A stretch of 64,000 nt of DNA from IMG/VR virus record IMGVR_UViG_3300037184_000121, positions 43,603 to 107,602 of that record, one strand, 5' to 3'. The notes under the pieces are model-generated. The model had not been told where the DNA came from. It did no database searches and saw only the letters and a program-made list of their open reading frames with translations. This document shows positions 49,175 to 57,371 of the stretch, piece by piece; the stretch's first letter is position 1; every line of letters starts with the position of its first letter. The stretch comes from a virus. A program made the position numbers and the translations under genes.

Positions 49175-49353
49175 ATCCACAAGCAGCTGTCCAGGAACTT
49201 ATAGTTTACGTTGCAGGTCTCAATTATTTTGAAAAAAAGCAGGAGATCATGTATGCCCTTCTGGATCTTGCGTGGTCCCTACGGGATGCTGAGACTACAG
49301 AAGAGTTGCCTGAAGAGTTTCAAGGTGGGCGGGAAGCTCCCTGGTGCGATTAA
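49168..49353 (+). CDS. Small hypothetical protein
   Basis: 61 residues, acidic at the end. Stop shares a base with the exonuclease start (TAATG). Not recognised. Confidence 0.55.
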   Translation: MVNPQAAVQELIVYVAGLNYFEKKQEIMYALLDLAWSLRDAETTEELPEEFQGGREAPWCD

Positions 49354-49928
49354 TGAAATATATTGCATTCGACGTTGAGGCAGGAGGCACCGAAGTTGAT
49401 CATTCGATGCTCTCTGCCTACTTTGTGGTCATTGATGAGGATCTTAAGACAGTATATGGTGAGCTTGATCTACTGATTAAACCAGACAACGGTAACTATG
49501 TGGTGACAGCCGAGGCCCTAGGAGTCAATAGGATTAATCTCATTGAGCATGATAAGGTTGCTATCACCGAAAGCAAGGCTGGTACGTTGCTCTACAATTT
49601 CTTAAAAACTCATGCCCCAAATGGCACCGTGAAGCTGACACCTCTAGGGCATGGGATTGCTTTTGATGTACAGTTCGTTAAAAGGCATCTGCTTAATAAA
49701 AGCTTTAATCAATTTGTATCCTATCGTATGCTAGATACCTCTAGTATAATTCAGTTCATGAAGCTTGTAGGTCAGGTTCCACGAGATTTAGCAGGATCAT
49801 TATCTGAGATAGCTACATATTTTGGGGTTTCAACTGTGACCAATATTGCTCATACAGCGAAGGGTGATACTTGGATGGTCATAGAGATATTACGAAAGCT
49901 AAGAGATTCAGAAATGGGGCTTATATGA
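49353..49928 (+). CDS. DnaQ-like DEDDh 3'-5' exonuclease
   Basis: 191 residues from ATG 49353. ExoI FDVEAGG (D and E), ExoII GHGIAFDVQF (D), and ExoIII HTAKGDTW (H and D) form the DEDDh site. It may trim DNA or RNA 3' ends. The phage polymerase already has its own proofreading domain, so this is probably a separate repair or degradation enzyme. Confidence 0.8.
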   Translation: MKYIAFDVEAGGTEVDHSMLSAYFVVIDEDLKTVYGELDLLIKPDNGNYVVTAEALGVNRINLIEHDKVAITESKAGTLLYNFLKTHAPNGTVKLTPLGHGIAFDVQFVKRHLLNKSFNQFVSYRMLDTSSIIQFMKLVGQVPRDLAGSLSEIATYFGVSTVTNIAHTAKGDTWMVIEILRKLRDSEMGLI

Positions 49929-50209
49929 AAGTTAGATTCTTTGAATTAGAGATAAATGGTAAGACATTACTGCAGCTTGGGGATAAGCAGCTTCCAAGTA
50001 AAGGTAATGGCTGGCTGATGGTTGGCCTTCGAATTCCTAGCATTATATTGCCTTTTCAAAAACGGAATGATCTTGGAGAATGGGAACGGACCTTTGCTCT
50101 CTCCCTTCCTACACTATTCCAGGTTACAAATGTAGCTGATATTTCGTGGGAAATGCATAAACGAGTGCTTGGATTTGGATTTGCTATTTGCTATCAATAT
50201 GGTTATTGA
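49925..50209 (+). CDS. Hypothetical protein, 94 residues
   Basis: Starts at ATG 49925, coupled by ATGA. Beta-rich (FFELEINGKTLLQLGD). Not recognised. Confidence 0.55.
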   Translation: MKVRFFELEINGKTLLQLGDKQLPSKGNGWLMVGLRIPSIILPFQKRNDLGEWERTFALSLPTLFQVTNVADISWEMHKRVLGFGFAICYQYGY

Positions 50210-50240
50210 AATAGCTCTATTTATAGACTAAAATAACCCA

Positions 50241-50269
50241 TTGACATTCATCTCTTTTCATGCTATACT
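50241..50269 (+). promoter_or_regulatory. Promoter, TTGACA-17-TATACT, leaderless arrangement
   Basis: TTGACA 50241-50246, TATACT 50264-50269, TGC before the -10. ATG 50275 is 5 bases after the -10. An earlier in-frame start at 50260 would be inside the promoter. Confidence 0.85.
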
Positions 50270-50274
50270 TAAGT

Positions 50275-50463
50275 ATGGAAAAATCTAAGTGGCAATTAGA
50301 ACCTGCACTTACAAGTAAAGGTGAGCCGTGGTGGATCTTATGTTATTATTGTGAAAAGCAGATCGATTACATTAAAGATTCTAAAGGTAGTTGGAAAAGA
50401 GTTGGGGGAGTAGGTAGTAAATTAGCAAGACATACAAGATGTTATGGAGAATTCACAAAGTAA
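50275..50463 (+). CDS. Small hypothetical protein, leaderless
   Basis: 62 residues: Trp-rich start with C-Y-Y-C, basic second half. Not recognised. Confidence 0.6.
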   Translation: MEKSKWQLEPALTSKGEPWWILCYYCEKQIDYIKDSKGSWKRVGGVGSKLARHTRCYGEFTK

Positions 50464-50474
50464 AAGGAGAAATT

Positions 50475-51074
50475 ATGAGAATGCCCCATAAAATATCCTT
50501 GATTGGCCTTATGATATGCCTTATGATATGCCTGTTCTCCATTCCTTTAGATGGAGTGACATCTCATGCAAGTCGGGCAACTGAAGTAGCCAGTATTAAA
50601 ACGGAACTAGCTTATTATAGACAAGCTGCAATTTTGAATGATATTTTATTCAAGGAAGGTACGCCAGTTCATATGACTATTGTTGTAACTATGCTGAAGG
50701 AAATAGATAAGAATTTGATTAAGTATTATCCAGAAGGTCCATTTACTAGAAATGATTTTATTGCCTTGGCCTGGGTTGAATCTGAGTTTAAACAGTTTGA
50801 AGGTGGGGCTCATGGAGAGCGAGGAATTTTTCAAATCATGCCAGATGAGTTCCGAGACTTCGATATTCACAAGAATTATTATAATGTTGATGTAAATACT
50901 CATATGGCTTTTCGAGTTCTTGGATCAAAGTACAAACGGTATCATGATTATAAAAAGGCAATCATGGCTTACAATGGATTGGTTAAATACAAGAATGGAA
51001 AGTACTCCCAAAAGTATTGGAAGGCATTCGAGAAACGCAGACTTACAATTGATATGGCCTTATCAGCCAACTAA
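50475..51074 (+). CDS. Secreted lytic transglycosylase-like protein
   Basis: 199 residues from ATG 50475 behind AAAGGAG. A hydrophobic signal (about 6-30) is followed by an SLT domain: ALAWVESEFKQF with catalytic Glu, ERGIFQIMPDEF and IMAYNG. Signal and domain point to action in the periplasm on peptidoglycan, either at lysis or for DNA entry. The signal holds a 12-base tandem duplication giving L-M-I-C twice. Confidence 0.8.
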   Translation: MRMPHKISLIGLMICLMICLFSIPLDGVTSHASRATEVASIKTELAYYRQAAILNDILFKEGTPVHMTIVVTMLKEIDKNLIKYYPEGPFTRNDFIALAWVESEFKQFEGGAHGERGIFQIMPDEFRDFDIHKNYYNVDVNTHMAFRVLGSKYKRYHDYKKAIMAYNGLVKYKNGKYSQKYWKAFEKRRLTIDMALSAN

Positions 51075-51088
51075 AGCGGGGAAGTATC

Positions 51089-51637
51089 ATGAATCTATTA
51101 TGGCTATCACTTGGATTGTTTAGTGTAGGACTCGTTGAATATGTGGTGGATCAGTATCAGAAGCTTCTCCTAAGCCGTCTACACTTCTGGAGTACGGTCG
51201 GATTTCAGTTGATAAATAAAACGTTCGAGTGTGCAATTAATTTGTACATATTTGGAACTATAGTTGTATTTTGGGAAAAGTTTCAGCATGGGAATCATGA
51301 CTTTCTATTGCTGTCTCCCTATGTAGCTTATACGTTGGGAACTGTGGCTGGGACTGGATTAGCTCTTCATATTTATACATGGTTTAAGAAAAGGAAAGAT
51401 CACGAGCGTACTTTAAAATTGATTTCGAAGACGGATAAGAAGGGTAAGAAACGTTCAAAGAAGAAATATAATAAAATGGTGAACGATGCTGTCACCAAGA
51501 TGTCTACTGAAACACTTCTTGATCCTGTGGAAACAGAGGATTTAAAAGCGCAGATAAAAGAGCGAGTAATTGAAGCAGCAACTCAAAAAATATCAGATCG
51601 AGTAGATGAAGCACTTGACCAGGAGAAGAATTCATGA
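51089..51637 (+). CDS. Multi-pass membrane protein with charged tail
   Basis: 182 residues. Hydrophobic segments at about 2-18, 46-64 and 74-95, then a Lys-rich cytoplasmic tail of about 80 residues. Could be a lysis or anti-superinfection factor given the transglycosylase before it; unproven. Confidence 0.65.
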   Translation: MNLLWLSLGLFSVGLVEYVVDQYQKLLLSRLHFWSTVGFQLINKTFECAINLYIFGTIVVFWEKFQHGNHDFLLLSPYVAYTLGTVAGTGLALHIYTWFKKRKDHERTLKLISKTDKKGKKRSKKKYNKMVNDAVTKMSTETLLDPVETEDLKAQIKERVIEAATQKISDRVDEALDQEKNS

Positions 51638-52107
51638 GCCTTACTAGAATCCAAAAGACTTTCGTTAAGCTGGCTTCTAACTACGGGTTGCCTATGGGCC
51701 GATATAAGACTAAGAGACATAAGTATGTGAAGTGGCAACCAATTAAAGTGAGGATTGAAGTGATTGATGCTGTGACTGGTGAGAAGACATCTGGTAAAGG
51801 TTGTGAAGAATCTGCGGCAAAGCTTAGGAAGTGGTTGAAGCTGCGTAATGTCAGAGCTGAATTTACTGATGTAGTATTGAAGAAGAATACTACATGGTTT
51901 AAACTGAATGCTGAAGAGTTCATTGACTATCCCATAATAGTTAAAGTGGGCAATTATAAAAGTCCTTATTTAATAAAAAGAATTCAAGATCGGGTAGCGA
52001 TCAAAGGTAAAGTAACCATTTCAATTCAGCTTGAGACGACGGATAATATCGATTACTTAAGCATTCTTAGTAAGAAAAAAGAACAACTGGCAAGGAAAAA
52101 GAAATGA
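51634..52107 (+). CDS. Hypothetical basic protein
   Basis: 157 residues coupled to neighbours by 4 bases on both sides. Basic, beta-containing (IKVRIEVIDAVTGEKTSGK). Directly precedes the RNA ligase, so an RNA-binding aid is conceivable, but no motif supports it. Confidence 0.55.
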   Translation: MSLTRIQKTFVKLASNYGLPMGRYKTKRHKYVKWQPIKVRIEVIDAVTGEKTSGKGCEESAAKLRKWLKLRNVRAEFTDVVLKKNTTWFKLNAEEFIDYPIIVKVGNYKSPYLIKRIQDRVAIKGKVTISIQLETTDNIDYLSILSKKKEQLARKKK

Positions 52108-53234
52108 CTCCAGAGCAATATTTTAAAATTAATTCTTTGTGGGATCTTGAGACATTGAAGAAATGGGCTCAACATAACTCTGTCTATGTCATTCAATCAG
52201 ATAGAATCCCAGGCGTTGTTATGCTGCATTACCAGGACTCTTGCACCTGGGACAATAATTGGAATACTTTTGCTCGTATGTCTCGTGGACTCATTCTTGA
52301 TATGAAGAATAGGAAGGTCCTTGCTTATCCTTTTGATAAGTTCTTTAATCTAGGGCAGATGCCAGAGACAAGTTATGACAGCCTCTCTGAGCTTGGGGGC
52401 TTTGAAACCAGTGAGAAGCTTGATGGCAGTATGATTATTGGCTTTATTGATCCTAATACTGATAAACTTACTTTTACTACGAAGGGTTCATTTGACTCTG
52501 AGCATGGGGCATATGCTAATTCATTGTTATTTACTCCTGAACAATTACATGCTTTACGTGCTTATGCAAATCAAGGTACGCTGATGTTTGAGTTGATTGC
52601 TAAACAATTCCAGATCGTGGTAGATTATAAAAAGAAGGGCTATGCTGAAGGTCTTTACCTGATTGGCTATAGGTATGATATCTCAGATAAACTTGCCTCT
52701 TTCAATGCTTTGGCTGGCATAGCCGAGGAGTTAAACTTACCTACTTTTAAGACCTATTCCTTCAATGGCCTGGATCAACTGATTGCTCTTGCAAGGGATC
52801 TCCCAGTGCTTGATGAAGGCTTTGTCCTGCGGTTTCCAGGGGATTTAATGGTCAAAGTCAAGGGTAGTGCTTATCTGGCAGCGCATCGGTTTATAAGCCA
52901 TTTGAGTGATAGGAACATCTTAGAAGCTGTGGCTGATGGGACAGCTTCAAACTTAGCTACTCTAGCTCCAGAGGAGTACAGACAGGATGTATTAGATAAG
53001 ATTGATCATTTTCAAAAACGAGTTGCAGATCTGGAGAAAGAATGTTATACTTGGTTTAGTAGGGCTCCAAAGGATGGTCCTAGAAAGGATTTTGCTTTCT
53101 GGGTCCAGGCTAATGTCCCTTCTCATTTTAAAGGATTTATGTTTCAGTTGTTGGATGGAAAAATAGTTGATCGAAAACAGCTGTTTAGAGTTCTTGAAGA
53201 GATTGATAAGATTGATGGGCGAACTAAAATATGA
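52104..53234 (+). CDS. T4 Rnl1-type RNA ligase
   Basis: 376 residues. ARMSRGLILD and YPFDKFFNLG lead to nucleotidyltransferase motif I EKLDGS (about residue 108, lysine adenylated). Later DEGFVLRFPG (motif IV) and LMVKVKGSAY (motif V) complete the core, followed by a helical C-terminal domain. Rnl1-type ligases seal cleaved tRNA after end healing. The matching end-healing enzyme is encoded at 55915, so the two probably form an RNA-repair pathway. Confidence 0.9.
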   Translation: MTPEQYFKINSLWDLETLKKWAQHNSVYVIQSDRIPGVVMLHYQDSCTWDNNWNTFARMSRGLILDMKNRKVLAYPFDKFFNLGQMPETSYDSLSELGGFETSEKLDGSMIIGFIDPNTDKLTFTTKGSFDSEHGAYANSLLFTPEQLHALRAYANQGTLMFELIAKQFQIVVDYKKKGYAEGLYLIGYRYDISDKLASFNALAGIAEELNLPTFKTYSFNGLDQLIALARDLPVLDEGFVLRFPGDLMVKVKGSAYLAAHRFISHLSDRNILEAVADGTASNLATLAPEEYRQDVLDKIDHFQKRVADLEKECYTWFSRAPKDGPRKDFAFWVQANVPSHFKGFMFQLLDGKIVDRKQLFRVLEEIDKIDGRTKI

Positions 53235-53389
53235 GAGCATTGATGTCTGCTATTATTTTATTAGTTACTTTTGTTGTTGCATTCTTTGTTACTACTGCAT
53301 TTTTTGATACAATTGAAAGGCATACAGGATATTATAAACAAGGTCTTGAGGACTCAAGGAGCATTTATGAAACCTATTTTAAGTTCTAA
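53231..53389 (+). CDS. Small membrane protein
   Basis: 52 residues, ATGA overlap with the ligase. Hydrophobic segment about residues 6-24, polar end. Function unknown. Confidence 0.6.
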   Translation: MRALMSAIILLVTFVVAFFVTTAFFDTIERHTGYYKQGLEDSRSIYETYFKF

Positions 53390-53570
53390 GTGGAACTATG
53401 TGATGTGTGGTATAAATATTATGGTAGCGGCGTTGGGGGCTACATTTCATATTTTATGGGTGCTAGGGATAGGAGCATTCTTTGTAGTATTCAATTATTA
53501 TGTAGCTGAAATGAATAAGGAGATTGAAGATGAATCAATCCGAAAATCAGTCACCGAAACAAAAGAGTAG
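53367..53570 (+). CDS. Small membrane protein
   Basis: 67 residues from ATG 53367 behind AAGGAG. Two close hydrophobic segments (about 11-48), acidic tail. Overlaps both neighbours. Confidence 0.6.
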   Translation: MKPILSSKWNYVMCGINIMVAALGATFHILWVLGIGAFFVVFNYYVAEMNKEIEDESIRKSVTETKE

Positions 53571-53754
53571 ACTTTATATTTTTACACTACAAAGTGATGA
53601 TGGAACTATCCAGAGAATTTTTACTGGTGATAACTATGATCAATTGTGGTTGACTGCAGTAACTGAATCAAAAGCAATAAGTGGCTATTGGTCTGCCCAC
53701 GATATTCAGGGCAGATTTATTAATGGCAACTTTCGTGCAAAAGTGACAAGATAA
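53530..53754 (+). CDS. Small hypothetical protein
   Basis: 74 residues from ATG 53530 behind AAGGAG. Beta-rich (RLYIFTLQSDDG, IQRIFTGDNY). Not recognised. Confidence 0.55.
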   Translation: MNQSENQSPKQKSRLYIFTLQSDDGTIQRIFTGDNYDQLWLTAVTESKAISGYWSAHDIQGRFINGNFRAKVTR

Positions 53755-53777
53755 ATAATTAAAGGAGACTTAATACC

Positions 53778-54050
53778 ATGCCAGAAAATCCATTACTACC
53801 TCAGACACCAAAGCCATATGAAGCAGTTAAGCCTTGGGTCAGAGATCTAGTTACAGACAAACCAGTAGCAAAGCCAGTGGTTCCACCACTAGTTGATAAA
53901 CCAGTTGTTCCTCCAGTGGTAAAACCAGTTGTGCCTCCAGTCGTTGATAAGCCAGTCGATGCAGTTGTACCCGCACCAGCTCCAGCGGCTGCTCCAGCCC
54001 CTGCTGCAGCTCCAGTTGTGACACCAACACCTCCTCCAGTTTCAAAATAG
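53778..54050 (+). CDS. Low-complexity Pro/Val/Ala repeat protein
   Basis: 90 residues built from degenerate KPVVPP and DKPV units and an Ala/Pro run. Probably an extended stalk or spacer. Similar low complexity occurs in the SSB-like linker. No folded domain. Confidence 0.6.
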   Translation: MPENPLLPQTPKPYEAVKPWVRDLVTDKPVAKPVVPPLVDKPVVPPVVKPVVPPVVDKPVDAVVPAPAPAAAPAPAAAPVVTPTPPPVSK

Positions 54051-54087
54051 GGTAGGAGGAAGACTGTAAATATAGGAGGTAAATATT

Positions 54088-54627
54088 ATGTCTTTTCGCG
54101 CATATATCAGCGGAAAAATGTCAAATCGTTACGTTGAGGATGTAAAATCTGAGAGAGCAAAAACTGTTAAGGAATTGGCTCGTTATTCTATACATGGGAT
54201 TGATCCTGCAGCGGCAGAGAGTCAACTCTGGCCTGTTTCTAAAGGTGCAAAAATTAGTAGTACTTTTAAAAGACGAGTGATGGAGGCTATGGTTAAAAAT
54301 GATTTATGGCTTATCCGTCGTTCAGATCTAGTCATATATATCACAGCTGATGTGGCTTCTGAGGGTTCATTACTTGAGGTAGCCTATGCTAAAATGATTG
54401 GTCTACCTGTGGTGATTGTTGCTCCTGAAAGAGTGAAGGGTAACTTTATGGGGTGGCTTGGAATTTATGTGCCTCAAGATCACACTTTTTCTACTATTGA
54501 AGAAGCATGTAGTTTTATTAATCGACGATATAAGAAAGAGTATGAGAGGAATCATAAATATTTCGAATTAGCTATTAAAAAGGCAGCTATACAAGTAAAT
54601 AAAGGTAATAAAAAGAATAAGAAATAA
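54088..54627 (+). CDS. Nucleoside deoxyribosyltransferase/SLOG-like protein
   Basis: 179 residues behind GGAGG. AYISGKMSNRYVED, LIRRSDLVIYITADVASEGS and LEVAYAKMIGLPVVIV resemble DUF4406 or nucleoside 2-deoxyribosyltransferase proteins. The Ser-Glu-Gly segment may be the base-binding or catalytic site. Third such protein in the window. Confidence 0.65.
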   Translation: MSFRAYISGKMSNRYVEDVKSERAKTVKELARYSIHGIDPAAAESQLWPVSKGAKISSTFKRRVMEAMVKNDLWLIRRSDLVIYITADVASEGSLLEVAYAKMIGLPVVIVAPERVKGNFMGWLGIYVPQDHTFSTIEEACSFINRRYKKEYERNHKYFELAIKKAAIQVNKGNKKNKK

Positions 54628-54630
54628 ATT

Positions 54631-55323
54631 ATGCCAGTAAAAGGGTTTAGGAAAAAATATTGTCCTAAAGGACATGATACCTTTGTGACAGGTAGAGAAA
54701 GTTGGGGTAGGTGTTCAATATGTGAAAAAGAACGCTATATATCCCATCCTAAAATTAAATTACAATTCTGTCATAAAGATCATGATCTAAATATTTTTGG
54801 TAGAGATCCTGATGGGCATTGTGCTGAATGCAGACGATTAAGATGTATAGAATATAGGCAGAAGAATGCTAGTAAGGAACTTAAGAGAGCAGAAAAATAT
54901 AGAAGCACTCACGAAGCTGAAAGGCAACTCTACTATATTAATAACAAAGAAAAGATTGATGCTCATAATAAGCAGTATGCGAAGGATCATCCAGAAGTTT
55001 TAAAAGCAATATCTATTAAGAATAATGCAAAGCGTAAATTGAGGGTTGTCGCTTGGACGGATTGGGATAAAATTGCTGAATTTGAAAAAGGTCAACCAGA
55101 GGAAGGAATGACTGAAGATCATATAATTCCTTTATGTGGAAGAAAAGTAGCTGGTTTACATGTATCTTGGAATTTACAATGGTTAACACGATCTGTAAAT
55201 AGTAGCAAGAATAATCGTATAGATCTACTATGGGCTTCAGAATGGTATGGAAAAATACTTGAAGAAGCAGGATTAAAAGAAGAAGGCTTGACAAAGTATT
55301 CTATTCCTGGTATACTTACTTAG
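54631..55323 (+). CDS. HNH endonuclease with CxxGHD zinc domains (copy 3 of 3)
   Basis: 230 residues. Two N-terminal units: YCPKGHDTFVTGR with C-S-I-C and FCHKDHDLNIFGR with C-A-E-C. The HNH core is TEDHIIPLCGRKVAGLHVSW with a following LQWLTRSVNSSKNN. The zinc part is shared with 19206 and 33387, while the core is of a different subtype, so domains have been reshuffled. Confidence 0.8.
   Translation: MPVKGFRKKYCPKGHDTFVTGRESWGRCSICEKERYISHPKIKLQFCHKDHDLNIFGRDPDGHCAECRRLRCIEYRQKNASKELKRAEKYRSTHEAERQLYYINNKEKIDAHNKQYAKDHPEVLKAISIKNNAKRKLRVVAWTDWDKIAEFEKGQPEEGMTEDHIIPLCGRKVAGLHVSWNLQWLTRSVNSSKNNRIDLLWASEWYGKILEEAGLKEEGLTKYSIPGILT
55288..55316 (+). promoter_or_regulatory. Promoter inside HNH gene 3' end
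   Basis: TTGACA 55288-55293, TATACT 55311-55316, TGG before the -10, inside the HNH coding region. GGAGG precedes ATG 55337. Confidence 0.75.
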
Positions 55324-55336
55324 GAGGTGCTAAACA

Positions 55337-55450
55337 ATGTTTAATTCATTGAATGCAGCCACTGATATTACTGAATGGGTTCTTGGTTACGTTGTCCTCA
55401 TCGTTGTTGCAGCATTTGTTGTTCATCTCGTAGAATCTTTACGAAAGTAG
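55337..55450 (+). CDS. Tiny membrane protein
   Basis: 37 residues with one hydrophobic helix (about 14-31) and ribosome site GGAGG. Function unknown. Confidence 0.6.
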   Translation: MFNSLNAATDITEWVLGYVVLIVVAAFVVHLVESLRK

Positions 55451-55456
55451 GTTAAC

Positions 55457-55918
55457 ATGGCCCTTGATCCTGATTTGGTAAGAATTGATTTACTTCGTGT
55501 GAAGCGTAAACTTTTTCTACAGTACCAAGAGGGTTCTAAGGAGCGTCAGGACTTTGTAGTTGCTTCTAAGCTTTCGGAGCTTGGCTATCTTTCTAAGCTG
55601 GCTGATCCTGCAACAGTCGAATTAGTGTTTGAAGAGTACAGTAGACAGCAGAGATCTGAAATTGTTACTATACTAATTGGTATCGGATTTGGAGTATGTT
55701 TATCTGTAATGTTGCTAGGCTTTCACCAATCGCATCTTACAAATTTATGGCTGTCATTTTATTATCTGCCTGGAGTTTGGGGTGTGGCTTGGAGTGCTAT
55801 TCATGTATTTCATATGATTGATCAGTGGAGAAAGTTTCAGCCATTCCAAAAAGAATATGCAGTTCTTCGTCGGAAGATTGATAAATTGGAAAATGAATTG
55901 AAAGGATTAGTTCAGTGA
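55457..55918 (+). CDS. Membrane protein with two helices and coiled ends
   Basis: 153 residues. Hydrophobic segments at about 71-88 and 95-115 between charged helical ends. Coupled by GTGA to the HD-kinase gene. Function unknown. Confidence 0.65.
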   Translation: MALDPDLVRIDLLRVKRKLFLQYQEGSKERQDFVVASKLSELGYLSKLADPATVELVFEEYSRQQRSEIVTILIGIGFGVCLSVMLLGFHQSHLTNLWLSFYYLPGVWGVAWSAIHVFHMIDQWRKFQPFQKEYAVLRRKIDKLENELKGLVQ

Positions 55919-57120
55919 GTAGTGTTCAAGACTTTCATGATCGAATCGTTACACTTCAACCAGTAGATCTCTTTCAGTATGAGAATGAGATCCCTGAGTT
56001 CAAGCTGCTTCATGCTTGTGAACAAAGTCCTGAACATCATGCTGAGGGGAATGTCCTGATTCACTGTAACATGGCAGGTCAGACTGTTCTGCAGCTTATG
56101 GAAGCTGAACATATCGAGGAAAAGTATAAAGTTCTTCTTTATATTGCCACTATTCTGCATGATATTGGTAAGCCTTGCACGAGTGTCTTTAATCAGAAGA
56201 AGAACAAGATCACTGCCTATGGTCATGATGATGCTGGTGTTCCCCTTGCTAATGAATTCCTGAAGAAGTATTTTCCTGAATTCAATTACAAGCAGCGTGA
56301 GATTGTCTGCAGACTTATTGAGCATCATATGGAACCTCGCCTGTGGATGAAGGATGGAACTGCTTCTGTCACAAAGATGAAGATGCTGTCTCTTGCCGTG
56401 AACACGAAGCTTCTGTATGTTCTGTCTCAGGCTGATACCCTGGGCCGAACTGCTAATGATATGAAGCTGAGTATGCATCTGCTTGAGCTGTTCAAACAAA
56501 ATTGTGAGGATATTGGCGTATGGGATCGGTCCTATCGTGTGCCTCTTGCTACTCATTTGGATAACGCTTCTTATTCATTGGCCCGATGGAATATTCTGAT
56601 GCATAAGGCTCCTGAAGATTCAGATACTTACAACGAAGCTCAAGAGATAATGATTCAACCTCCCAAGCCTAACTTTCAGTTGTTGCTATTGGTCGGGGCT
56701 CCAGGATCGGGTAAGTCTACCGTTCGTGAGCAATTGCTGGCCCAGAATCCAGGTCTCAAGGTGATCAGTATGGATGAGAGGCGCAAAGAGCTTACTGGTG
56801 ATGTTAATGATCAGTCGCGTAACAATGAGGTCTTTGGCTGGCAACAGCGAGAGCTACGTAAAGCCATGGAAGCAAGGCAGAATACCGTTATTGATGCTAC
56901 TAATACCAGTAGAAAACTTCGTAGAGTATTATGGGACATTGCTCGTGAGAATGGGGCTCTATGTTCCGCTATCTATTTTGATTTAACTCTTGAGACTTTG
57001 CTAGAAAGAAATTCTAAAAGAGAGAAAAGAGTACCTGATGAGGTAGTTAAACGTTTTTATAATACTATGCAATCAATAACGCCTTGGGAGGCAGATTTAG
57101 TTCAAATCCTTGATAAATAA
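55915..57120 (+). CDS. HD-domain/5'-polynucleotide kinase fusion (HD-Pnk type)
   Basis: 401 residues from GTG. The N-terminal HD phosphohydrolase (about 30-200) has a leading HCN, then TILHDIGKP and YGHDDAG. The C-terminal kinase (about 250-400) has P-loop LVGAPGSGKSTVREQL, VISMDERRKEL and TVIDATNTSRKLRR. This layout matches bacterial HD-Pnk end-healing enzymes, in which the HD part removes 2',3'-phosphates and the kinase phosphorylates 5'-OH ends. With the RNA ligase at 52104 it would restore cut tRNA. Confidence 0.9.
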   Translation: MSSVQDFHDRIVTLQPVDLFQYENEIPEFKLLHACEQSPEHHAEGNVLIHCNMAGQTVLQLMEAEHIEEKYKVLLYIATILHDIGKPCTSVFNQKKNKITAYGHDDAGVPLANEFLKKYFPEFNYKQREIVCRLIEHHMEPRLWMKDGTASVTKMKMLSLAVNTKLLYVLSQADTLGRTANDMKLSMHLLELFKQNCEDIGVWDRSYRVPLATHLDNASYSLARWNILMHKAPEDSDTYNEAQEIMIQPPKPNFQLLLLVGAPGSGKSTVREQLLAQNPGLKVISMDERRKELTGDVNDQSRNNEVFGWQQRELRKAMEARQNTVIDATNTSRKLRRVLWDIARENGALCSAIYFDLTLETLLERNSKREKRVPDEVVKRFYNTMQSITPWEADLVQILDK

Positions 57121-57121
57121 C

Positions 57122-57310
57122 ATGCGAAATGCATTGATTTTGCTATGTCTTTTAGCTGTATCCTTCCTAATAACCTCCTGTGCTTTCATCGAACCTGATT
57201 GTCATGACACTTGGCACCCTCGAATTACCTGGCACGATTACCAACCTCCTAAAACGTCTCCTGACTTCGATATGCATATTTCTGGGGATACTGTAAAAAA
57301 TAACCCTTGA
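57122..57310 (+). CDS. Small lipoprotein
   Basis: 62 residues from ATG 57122. Signal with lipobox I-T-S-C (Cys at about 20), then a short His/Trp/Pro-rich mature part. Resembles outer spanin size, but no inner partner is obvious. Confidence 0.7.
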   Translation: MRNALILLCLLAVSFLITSCAFIEPDCHDTWHPRITWHDYQPPKTSPDFDMHISGDTVKNNP

Positions 57311-57335
57311 CATTGTTATCTTCTCCTGTTATACT
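57307..57335 (+). promoter_or_regulatory. Promoter with TTGTTATCTT element
   Basis: TTGACA 57307-57312, TATACT 57330-57335, TGT before the -10. TTGTTATCTT at 57313-57322. Overlaps the lipoprotein stop. GGGAGG precedes ATG 57372. Confidence 0.9.
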
Positions 57336-57371
57336 GTAATAGGTTCAGATAAAAATAACTGGGAGGTTATC

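Noticed and set aside
53778-54050. Pro/Val repeats as a CRISPR or DNA repeat array
   Set aside because: Units are degenerate, in-frame and only 6-15 bases, explained by low-complexity protein.
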